Positions 32,401-44,400 of a stretch of 64,000 bases of DNA are shown here, in pieces. Below the pieces are notes generated by a model that saw only the letters and a program-made list of their open reading frames with translations, did no database searches and was not told the DNA's origin. The first letter of the stretch is position 1, and each line of letters starts with the position of its first letter. This DNA is from Cladopsammia gracilis. Taxonomy: Eukaryota; Cnidaria; Anthozoa; Scleractinia; Dendrophylliidae. The stretch lies in assembly GCA_022457155.1 (NCBI GenBank), contig JAJGOT010000021.1:1201501-1265500 (forward strand), read 5' to 3'. Both the position numbers and the translations under genes were made by a program.

Positions 32401-35400
32401 CCTATTCTAGACAGCATTTTCTTATTGCTAAAAGTTGAGAGTCTGAAGTAAATAAAATTTATGGGAAATTCTTCGCCCTCCCCCCCCACCAACACGTGGC
32501 GTAGCTGGTAACGCAAGACCTCCGTACTTTGCGTGACAGGTTTGGTATTTTGAAAGATCACCCAAGGTGCAACACAAAGTTCGGCGGGTTCGAAGGTTGA
32601 TTTTTAACGGTCTGCTCGTCATTTAGTTATTTAGATATCCAGGAAGGGGCTCTCAAGGTAATGATAGTTGTGCGAGTAACCTATCTTATTTTCTGTTGCG
32701 ACCATTTTACAAAATGAATGTAAATAAAAATATTTCGACTGTCAGAAAGATAAACTCAATTTATGCAAATGTTTTCACGCTACAATAAAGTAAAAAAAAT
32801 GCTAGGCGGCAGAAGGTCTGTATGTTAGCAGCGCTTGCGATATTTATACAGGGAGTTCGTTAAAAATTTTCGCGCCACTAAAGAAAACACCGCTTATTTC
32901 TGATCTGATGACTTTACTTAAGGTTGAAGCTTACCAGGAGGCTTAAAGTTTGGATCATAGCCGCAGAAAATCAGGAATTAGCGGTTGTTACTTGAAAACC
33001 CTGATCACTACTTTCATTGCCGTTAGTGAAGGTCAAACGGTCATGCTTTGAGGATAAATACGATGTACATATTGCGCTCTTAATTTTTTCCATTTCATTT
33101 ACCCAAGAAGTTTATTTCGTAAAATCGTAGAAACATTGCTTATTCCGACGAATGTAGTCTTATCTGGCGAAGTTATGTACCAAGACGTGTTTTTTGCTTC
33201 TGAATTTGGCCTTATTTTCGCATAGGACAATTCCACTCAAAACGGTTATTTTTGGAAAATCTGTCAAAAATTCTGGTTTTCATAAAATTGATATTTGACA
33301 ATGCTTACGTTTGGAAGAAATACTCTCCTTTTAGTATATGGCTTTCATTTTTATTTCTAGAGGTTTAAACAAGTGACACTTCCAAGTCGGTTTTCCTTGC
33401 TCCTGGGTCATCTGAGTGGAAAAGTCGCCGTTACGAAAAAATATTAAAGTAAACAAACTGAAAAATATATTTTTACAAATGGTTTAGTAAGACCTTTGTT
33501 ATGACAAAGTTTGAAAATTTCCGAATCTTGCATGGTCGAAGGCGAAAATTAGGGAAAGCCGCTTTTAAAAACGAAAACCATTGGGTATTCGTAGTTTTAA
33601 ATAAATTTGAAATAGCTGAAAACAACAATGAAGGTCTGAATTGGGCTGACTGCTGATCAACCGACTTAGCTTATTGGCTTACCGACCGACTGATGTATAT
33701 GATGAGTTTTCCACTTATGAATCAATTAGCTGGTGGATTGAATGATTGACTGATTGTTGATGAGTTGACTGACTGAATGTCAGATTAACCAATTGACTGA
33801 CTAATCCTTACAGGCCGACCTAATGACTGACTGGATGTTTTACTATGCAAGTGACAGTCTGATTTAACGATTTACGTACCTATGAACTGATTTTGATTTT
33901 TGATTTTGAACTAATTGGTTGACATATTTTTTGATGGACTGATGGAGTGACCATGCACATGAGACTGACCAACTGTTTGACCGAGCAAAGGACGGGTGGA
34001 CTAACTTGCTGACTAATTCACTGAGTGGTTGGCTAATGGAGTAACTAACAGACCAACTAACCAACATATTTACTCAATGATTAACTAACTAGCTGAACAA
34101 TTGACAAACTGACCAAACATTTGATGGACTGACTGTTAAGCTAATTAACTGATTGTTCCACTAAATGGACCAACTGGTTATCCATTAGACTAACTGACTG
34201 AGCGACAGATCAACCAACAGATCGATTGATTGACAGATTGATTGATTGATTGATTGATTGATGATTTATTGACTAACTAATTGATCGATCTACCGACACC
34301 CAGACCATCTCAGTGATAAGCCATCAGAAGTGGCAGTAGTTGATCAACGGACCATCTGAGCAAATGATCCGCTTGATAACTGAGGGCAGGAGCATAGTGT
34401 TTTTAATATTGTTCTCAAATTATGCCAAAGTTATGGCCAAATCGCGTTCAATTTAGCTAATTAAAATGCGTCTAAAAGTGTTCTTCATATATATTATATA
34501 TTTTTCATTGATATTCTGTGCCGATCGATGGACGTTTTTCATTGTAGAACCCTGGGCGCATTAATTAACGAGTTTTATCATTGTCTGTTTTCATGTGTCT
34601 ACAGATTCTTCTTATCAGTCGGCAGAGCCTTCGGGAAACATCAACTGGGAACATTATTGACTTAATATCAAATGACGTTCAAAGGATCGAACAGGCACCT
34701 CTTAAGACACAAGCTGTGTTCTTGGGTTTTTTCGAACTGGTAGTTGGAATTTTCTTAGTGTTATACTTCACCGGTTGGCAGCCACTAATTGGTGTTCTGT
34801 TTCTAACTGCCTTAATCCCTGGCATCATGATAATCTCATCTGTTTGTGCTCGACTACGGGAGGAGACCGCTGAAGTGACGGACCGACAAATTTCGCTGAT
34901 GAATGAGCTTGTGTGTGGAATACGTGCTCTTAAGACGCATGCGTGGGAAGACCTCTATCGAGAAAAAGTGCAACAAGTAAGAAGGTGAGTGGATAATTAA
35001 TGCGATTAGATATTGTATGCATTACTGTCAATGTCACATGGCTCGTGATGACAACTTAAGCTTGAACTCACTTATATACACTTTATGTCACGAGGTTCCT
35101 GCAAAACACGGTCAATCTTTTTATCTATGCTAATAAAAAAGGTGTTCTTTAAAGAACTAGGTCTACACAGTATAGACACAAATTTGTAAATAACGAGTTA
35201 CAACCCATACTTTATCTGGCCAAATGCTATAAACTGTGAAAATTTTATGAAGATTTCACCGGAGGAAATTGAAAATCACAATTAAATCCATGTAAACAAT
35301 GAAAAACGCATTTGCTTGGGCAGTTTTAATTCAAGACTGAAGCCATTATATTAACAGAGATGGGTGTGGAACACTGTTTCATCATTACGTTTTACATTTT

Positions 35401-38400
35401 GATAGGTTTTAGTGAACTGGGTGTAAAAAGGAATGTGAAAACCAGGTTACAAAAAGCAACACAAGCGCGCGCAACATCAACTATTATTACTCCATGGAGC
35501 TACCTTAACATTGTTAGCGAAGATGTTTCATCGAAATCAAAACATTTATCCAACAAAAAAATGTTCGTCAAACATTATCTATCATGGCGTGCTGAACGTT
35601 CTAACATTATCTAACCAACAAAATGTTGTACAACACTGTTAGAACGTGTAGCCGGGGATTGACAATGCACGAGAAACAAGTTTGCTATTTTCTTAATAAA
35701 ATGTCCCATGATTTGCGCGCTTCCACCGATTTCATTTAGGTAAATTGGTGGTGTTGCATTGTAGGTTGAAATGAAATTCAGGTTAAAATGATTTCAACCG
35801 AGCTTGATTTTGAATTACCTTTGTTTCTGATTTATGATAATGAATCAAAGACAAAAGAGATTCAAAATCAAACTGCGTTGAAATCATTTTAACCTGAATT
35901 TCATTTACAACAGTGGCATTTGGCAATAAAACATGATTGGACATTATGCAAGCGAAATTTCAATATTCCGGTGGGACAGTTCGCTTAAAAGGAGCAGCAT
36001 ATGCCTGGGACTTGCTGCTTCTTCTAGATATTCTTATATGTTTATTTTCTTTTTTCCTTGAAGCGTTTAGTTTTTAATCACCAAGTCTATTTGGTGACTT
36101 GCTTTTCATTTTTATGTTTCATTCCAGGTAGTTTTATTCACTGAACTTGCATGTGTCCATTACTGAAACCTCACATAGGGAACATTTTACATTATTATCA
36201 CTTATTTATATTATGGCTGTCTGTTTAATTTATAGGAGTGAGATTTTGGTTCTTCTAAAAAAGAGTCCCCTGTTATCAATTATAGAGAGTTTGATGTATT
36301 CAGGTTCTGTGGCAACGTTTATATCGATGTTCACCCTTGTGCTTACTGGCCACTTTCTATCGTCTTCAACGGCTTTCATTGTACTCTCTTATATGAATGT
36401 TCTTCGATTATGCGTATCCAATAGGCTGGGGATTTGTATTCCTTTGGCTTTTGAAGTCCTTGTCTCCTTCAAAAGAATTGAAAGATTCCTCCTTTTGAGT
36501 AACATGCATCTGAATCCTTTGGAGTACAAGCAAAGTTCTCGTGGACAAAACAAGATCGTTAAACCTGATGCAATTAATCAGTATTCACAAGTGTTGGTCA
36601 GGGAGCCAATACTGCAAGACGAACTGGCTATTCAGAACGTCATCCTTGGAAAACAAAATACAGATCATCTTGTTTCTAAAAATGAACAAGTGAAACAGTA
36701 TACACTGCTTGAGCAAACCAATATGCATTTATCCGTTTTGAATCTCACATGTAAATTAAGTGAATTGAATGGTGATAAGTATCTTATTCGAGATATCAGT
36801 TTTGACGCATCGGATAAAAGCCTGACGGTCATCACTGGTCAAGTTGGCAGTGGAAAGTCAACACTGTTGGCGGCGATCGCAGGCGAGGTGAACAAATCAT
36901 GTGGTGACATGGTCTGTACTGGAAGCATAGCTTATGTCCCTCAGACGGCTTGGGTTTATTCTGGAACTCTTAGAGAAAACGTGTTGTTTGGTGAGAATTA
37001 TGACAAAAACAGATATGCTAAAGTGATCGACGCATGCGGGCTACGAGAAGACATCAACAGATTTCCAAATGGCGATATTTCATTTATTGGAGAACATGGT
37101 ATTCTACTGAGTGGAGGTCAGAGGGCTCGAGTCCACCTGGCACGCGCGGTATACGCTGATGCAGATGTCTATCTACTGGATGATCCTCTAAGCGCAGTGG
37201 ATGCCAAAGTCGAGGAACATATATTTAACGAGTGTGTTTGCAAGCTGCTACGAGATAAAATTACAATTCTAGTGACGTACACAGAGAAGCACATGATAGT
37301 AGCTGATCACGTTGTGGTCCTTTATAGAGGTAGCGTACTAGGAAAAGGAAGCTATTATGAATTGCAAAGTGACAGGAAATTACTTGATACTATCCTAGCT
37401 GCATCTGCCGCCACCAACAAAGAGAAGTTAACGCCTGTAGCGAGCCATGAAACTGAAACAACGCAATTGGATACAACTCCAGTCATTGGTAGCATTGCTG
37501 AGCATTTTCAGATCTCAGAAGAAGAAAAGGCCACTGGGAAAATTTCACCTGCATTGTACTGGGATTATTTTAGAGCTGGAATGCACCCCGTTGTGATGAT
37601 TGCCGTGGTTACTCTCTTCCTAGCAACCCAAGGTTAGTGCCGTTTAGGTTCTTAAGCCGGTTGGAAGCCTTATTTTGCTTGCAATAATGGGGATGTGCCC
37701 TTTGTGTTTTATTAAGGAAACAGATAACGAGACCAAGTGCGTTGTTGTGTTTTATAAACACGGGGAATATTAAAAAGCACGAGAGAAGTGATAAGAGAAG
37801 CACAAGCCGTGGGCGAGTGCTTTTTGCTCTTGTCGAGTGTTTTTTGTTTTTTTGTAATTTCCAAGTGCTTATATAACTGAACAATGCACGAGGAATAAGT
37901 TCACTTTTCCTTTCCAAAATATCCTACGATATGCGCACGCTCATACTGGTGACGTTACTGAAAAAGTTTGCGCTGACGTAAGGCGCGTGCTTTATAAAAG
38001 AAATAATGAACTCAGTTTAACCAATCAAAATTTTGGCCTTTTAATTTTAACAATTTTCAATTTTTCATCGATATAAACAATAGCTAACAATTAAAGCGCG
38101 CATTTATTTTATTATTTTATAAGACGCAATATGAAAAAACATGGTTTGGCCTTCTTTAGTAATATGATATAGTTTGGAAGCTGCCGGTCCGCTCTAATTG
38201 GTTGATAAACCATGCTTTATTGATCGGAATAGTAGGAGCGACCAAGTTCGCGCTTGTATCTCAAATGTTAGATAGATAGATAGAAACTTTATTTAAGTGT
38301 CAAAAGACCTTATAGCCTGGGTAAACCCATACTAATTTGGGGACACATAAAAATATTAAAAAAAAGTATAAAATATCTAATATTAATCTAAAACCTAAAA

Positions 38401-41400
38401 TATATTTAATATTTAAAATTTATATAAAGCTAACAATCTATTAATTGATAATAAAAGCTAAAATTTATAAAAAAAGAAAATGATAAAATTGTATTGTTAT
38501 GATGAGCAGAGGGTACAATCCTTGCAACCATCATCTATTAACAGAGTTATGTCGTATTTACGAATCTTATTTTTAAAAGCATTCAACGTTTTTGCTGATC
38601 TATCAGCTGTAGATAACTTTCCCCATAACCCTGGGCCTTGATAGCTTAAAGAGTGTTTACCATGCGTTATTGTATTGTACCTAGGAATTGAGAAATCTGA
38701 TTGCCTTAAGTTGTAGGAAGAAGTGTGGTTATTAAAAATATTACAAATATTAGTGGGGCATAATTTATGCTTAACTTTGTACATAAGGATGCAGATATCC
38801 TGCAAGCGCCTGTTCATCAGCGTTGGCAACTCGGCCCTCTCAAGTAGTTGAGTATAACTTGCATGCTTGTCCCTATACACCGCCCTTAGTCCTCTTTCTT
38901 GCAATCTTTCTAGTTTTCGCGAGTCACTGGATCTACAAAAATGCCAGACTAAGTGGCAATACGTAAGATACGGCAGAACTGCTGATTTAAATAGTACTAG
39001 CTTTGCCTTTGTTGGAATTAAGTTTCTAAGTCTCATGAGAACGCCGATCCTTTGACTTGCCTTATTGCAAATTGAGCTTATGTGATCAGTAAAGTTGTAA
39101 AGTTTCAGAAAAATTTAGCCATGGAAACGCGCGAAAAGCTGCTGTTTGATTTGCTTTCTTTGGCTTCCTAGCACGCAAATTTATTAAACTAGCATCATGA
39201 GCGCGCTGAAATAGAGGTGGGGTTAAATAGAGTATTTACGAACGGGAACGTAAAGTAAAATATGTCAATAAAACAGACAAAAAATGTAATGTTTGTTGTT
39301 TTCCCTTTATAGTTTTGATAGTTTCGCCTGATGTATGGCTTTCGTATGTGACCAAGATGACCTGGAAACAACAACGAGATAAGACAACTTGGCGCATTTA
39401 CGCCAGTTTTGCCTCCGCTGCCTTAATTTCCGCTGTCATTCGTGGCAGTGTTTTCTTCCATGTTTCTCTAAGATCCGCTGAAAACCTCCACAACAAAATG
39501 GTAACCTGCGTTCTAAAAGCGCCAGTATTATTTTTCGACACGAACCCGGCAGGACGAATTTTGAACAGATTTTCTAAAGACATTGGATCAATTGATGAGC
39601 TCCTACCCCGGATGTTTCTTTCGGTTATCCAGTTGCTCTTGCTGGTGATTGTAGCTGTATTGATGCCCGCATTTACAAATTTCTGGCTCTGTTTTGTTTC
39701 CTTTCCCACTATAATCATTTTATTGTACCTGGCATGGTATTACTTGAAGACTTCGCGAGAGATGAAAAGATGGCAGTCAATATGCCGCAGCCCTGTTTTT
39801 TCACACTTCTCAGAGACCATGGATGGTTTGGACACCATCCGCACGCGAAAAAAGGAAAAAGATTTCATCGAACAATTTTATCGGTAAGCTTTAAGGTTAC
39901 AGTGTACCTTCAGATCGAAAATTTATCGAATTTTTTTTTTTGCGTTAAAATTAAGTTTACAGAATGAACTTTCATCCAAAAAAAAATTATCGAAAAATAG
40001 TGAAAATTGACCGAGAAATGACGGTATAACTTTTGTGGGCGGAGTTTGTTTATTAAGCGATATGTTTTTTTAAGCGCCGTTTTCTCAAAGTTAATTTTTC
40101 GCTTGTTGGGGACACTTTAAAGAGCTACAACTCAAAGGGAATTTGTTCGATTTTCCTTAAATTTGGACAGAAGCTAGGCTAACATATAATCAACAAAAAC
40201 GTGTCGGCGAATTTCTTAATTCCGAAAACTTTTTCGTCAAGAGCCATTTCCGTGCGATCATTCCAATTTTTTTTCTCCCCTTTTCGAAAATATTCTGTAA
40301 CTTTTCGCTGCAATTGAATATGGGAAATCGCCGACACGTTTTTTTAGCGCTTCGTGTCCGGAAACCCGAGAACAAATCAAATTAGCAAAATATAATAATC
40401 GCTTTCAGTTATAGCGTTTTAAAGCTGATTCGGACTTTCGAATTTAGACGTCGTAAAAAATTCGACAATTCATTTTATTAGCAAATTGTTTCCATATTTA
40501 GATAGCCAGCTCTATAAGCTTTAATTTGATATCTGGGTTTAGGTATATTAAGTGTAATCTTAAGACGCTAGAGCTGTTATGCTGGAGACACCCCCGAAGG
40601 TACACTGTAACCTTAAGCGTTGCAAACAAACGTTTCTTTTTCAATTTTTTTCCCACTGCCTTATGTGAGTGCATTTTGATTGGGAATAATGCTAAGCATT
40701 CTGTTTAACAAATAGATTCCATTTGGCCGTGTGTCTGTTCAGTTATAGATCACAGATGATTTCCAAATGTGGTAGGAACAAAAAAGTGCCACACGAGCCG
40801 CAGGCGAGTGTGTCACTGATGTTCTTAGAAAAATTTCTTCTCTGCGATCGCAATCGCAACGATCGCAACGATCGCAACGGTTGGTTTCCATATGATCGCA
40901 AGGGTCGCAAGAATCGCAGCGATCGTCGATCGTAACGATCGCTGCGATCGTTGCGATCGTTGCGATTATATGGAAACCAGGCTTAAGGCGATTACTATGC
41001 GACTTTCTAAGGTATTAGATAGTATAATTGACCCGGACCAGACTTGTTCTGTTCCGGACCGCACGATCACTCATAATGTAACTCTTTTGCGCGATGTCCT
41101 TGACTATATCGAACGTACGGATGAGACTGGCATTCTTGTCAGTCTGGATCAAGAAAAGGCATTTGATTGCGTCAATCGTACTTTCCTTTTGAATGTTTTG
41201 AAGCGCTTTGGCTTTGGCCCTGATTTTTTGAAATGGATCACTACTTTCTACTCTGGCGCTAATATGCGAATTATTTTGAATAATTGGTTAGCAGACCCCA
41301 TCCCTTTGCAGCGTGGAGTTCGACAGGGGGACCCTCTATCGCCATTACTCTATGTAATATGCGTGGAGGTTCTCGCCTGTCAAGTTCGCAATTCTCCCTA

Positions 41401-44400
41401 CATTCGCGGTTTTCTTGTACCAGGCGCAAAAGGGTTACAATTTAAGGTCCGGCAATATGCTGACGACACAACCTCCTTTCTTAAGGATTTTCAATCGCTT
41501 GAACACCTATTTCGCATTATTGCTATTTACGAACGTGGTTCAGGTGCCAAACTGAACCGCTCGAAAACTTAGACCATGTGGCTTGGCGCGTGGAAGTCGC
41601 GCGCGGATGAGCCACTTGGCCTCACGTGGGTTAAAAAAATGAAAGTGCTTGGCGTGGTTTTCGGTACAATTACCGTTGAACAAGACAATTGGATGCCTAA
41701 AGTGAACAAACTCGAGAAATCAGTCAATCTTTGGAAATCACGCTCTCTTTCCTTTTCCGGTAAATGTTTGATTCTTAACATTTTGGCTTTTAGCAAGCTT
41801 TTCTATCTCGCGAAAGTTTTGGTAGTGCCCAAATGGGTTTTTCGCAGGGTTAACCAAGCTATCTGGCCCTTTCTCTGGGGTTCTAAGATCGAAACCGTAA
41901 GTCGGAATACATGTTTTTGTCCCACAAAGGAGGGGGTTCTTGGTTTAACAAACCTCCCCCTTAAATGCGACGCGTTGCGGGTCTTGGAATAAGGCCACAA
42001 TTCACAATGGCAGCCATCATTTTGAAGCTGTTGTGAAATTTGCCCTTCATTCCATTAAAGGCCGGATCAAATTAGATTACTTTCGTTTATCCCCCGCGCG
42101 CTTTGAGTCGCTATGGGTTAAGCCTGGGGTATGTTACATACGAGATAACGTTTTATTGTTCTTGTTCTAGTTAGTAATACTTAGTGTTATAGCTCTTGGA
42201 TACCGAACTTTGATCTTTATTTAGTGTTAAGAGATTTATTTAATTTTCGTCTACTGTGTTATTTTCCCCCTCCCCCTTTGCTTTTGGTTGATCGTAATAA
42301 AATTAATATCTTACAAAAAAAAGAGAGTAAAATTACGAACTTGCCTCATAGCGCTCGACTGTTCGAAGATTTGTTCCAGTTTAGGTATTTTTCAAGCCGC
42401 CGAGAACACTTTTCGTCTTGGTTTCTTCTTTTGGTGTTCGTAAACAGCTCCTGCTAAACATTTTTGAGGCTTTCACTTGCTCAATCCAGAATAATCTCGC
42501 AAACATTTTCAAAACTGTGCGCCATGTTGGACAAAACAAAGCAAACATTTTTTTCTATTACGTCAGCCGTGCGTCTGTACTCTGATAGATCATAGGCAAC
42601 CACCAATCACAGCGCGCATAGTATTCAGTTCATTGTATAATATCATCTTCTAGATAACTTGTATTATGAATCTCAACGATCAATAAGACTAGAAAAACTA
42701 AAACATTTAAGCAAACGTTGAAAAATGAAACATTCAACTACTCAGGTATATTGTAAAGGCCTGGTCAGTTACGGAACATCCAAAAACTAAGGGGGGTGAT
42801 CTATCTCATAAAGCATGGAACATATTGATATGAAACTTGGCCAAAGGCTTAAACTTGATACAAAGATTAATTTTGATAAGAAGTTGTCACAAAAAGAGTC
42901 ACGCAACTGATTAAGGTATCAAATTTCCACGTTTTTCTTTGGGCTAAGTGCAGGAGAACTTAAACCACTATGACTGACAAAATATCGTTTGGAAATTTTT
43001 AAGTGCACAAAGTCATACATGAAACTACCTGAAAGGCGTGTCCAGGTCACGTAACGATTGAAATGTCACGAGTTTGTTGGCGTATGAAAACATTTGTGGA
43101 CTAAAAATCGTAATAAGAACGCTTCCGGTTCATGTTTTTAGTATACTGAATTTGGGAACGAGTCGACCAAATCTGGGGACGAGACGGCCATAATTGGCGA
43201 CGAAATAACAGGGGACGAAATGGCTTGGGAGTCGAAGTGATTCCGCGTGATGGCCAGGGGTTAAATTTGATCACACTCGACAGGTCTTTACCTTTGTGTA
43301 TCCTTCTACCATTTCTCCGCAGACATCAAGATCTACACAATCAAGTGTTTTCCATGGTGTTAGCGAGCAGCCGGTGGCTTGCAGTTAGAGCGGATGCCCT
43401 GTGTGCAATGTTTATCGGCGCAGTGGCTTTTATTTCTGTTGCTGTCTCTCAGAATCCAGGTAGGTGATTAAAGAATTTTCTGACAATTTCGCAAAATTAA
43501 CTGAGAAGTTGCAAACGGATAATAAATGCTCGATCCCAGGTTGTCTTTAGGTTTTGATTTTATTGGAATAGTTTCCATCACTTACTGCAAAGTTTCCATC
43601 ACATTCTGGTCTATTCGGTAATGTCCATAATCTGTGTTGAATGGTTTAAACAAGTGTTGCTAGTACTCCGGGGATTGTTTATTCATAGTTTTAAACATGA
43701 ATTTCGCTTTTTACTTAATCCTTCTGATATTAAAGTTATCCCATCCTAGTCCGGATTTGCGAAGGGTGATACCACTAGAATGGTAGTCATACTTATATTT
43801 TAGTGATAACCCTAGCCGTTATTAATTATTTGGATGCTACCACAGGTGCAAACCGGACGATGTGATGCATAACAACTCCGATAAATGAAAATACCGTCTA
43901 TTGTATCCCACTCTCGGTTCCGGAAGAGGATTCCTGCTCTCGCAGGCTAACCGTATATTTTGCCAAAAAGAAAATATAATCCCTGTAATAACGCCTTATA
44001 AAAAAAAGATTTTCCTTGATTTTATGAACAGGGCATATTTAAAGTCAGAAAAAAAGTCGTTAACAACTAGGTGTCTCTTTTGTTTTCAGCAATGGCTGGC
44101 CTGGCTCTTGCCTACGTGATGGAAACAGCCAAAGTCTCTCAATATACTGTGAGAAATTTTTCAGAAGTTGAGAATCTTATGACATCAGTCGAGCGCGTCA
44201 TGGCTTACACCAACATCGACTCAGAGCCAGGATACAAGTTCAAAACACTTCCACCAATAAACTGGCCTCGTAATGGTCACGTGAGCTTTAAAAAGGTTGC
44301 TTTGAGGTATTACCCCAACGGACCACAAGTGCTGAAAAATTTAAGCTTTGAGATTCAAGGGAAGACGAAACTAGGAATCGTCGGGCGAACCGGAGATGGA

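Larger units (their letters stand above)
29555..32680. repeat. Pair of inverted arms in ABC intron 1
   Basis: 29555-29790 and 32480-32680 are reverse complements sharing GTTACTCGC, TACCTTGAGAGCCCCTTCCT and CTTTCAAAATACCA. Between them, 2.7 kb includes two nested MITEs. They could be long terminal inverted repeats of one element or two oppositely inserted copies of one repeat. No target-site duplication is evident. Confidence 0.6.
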
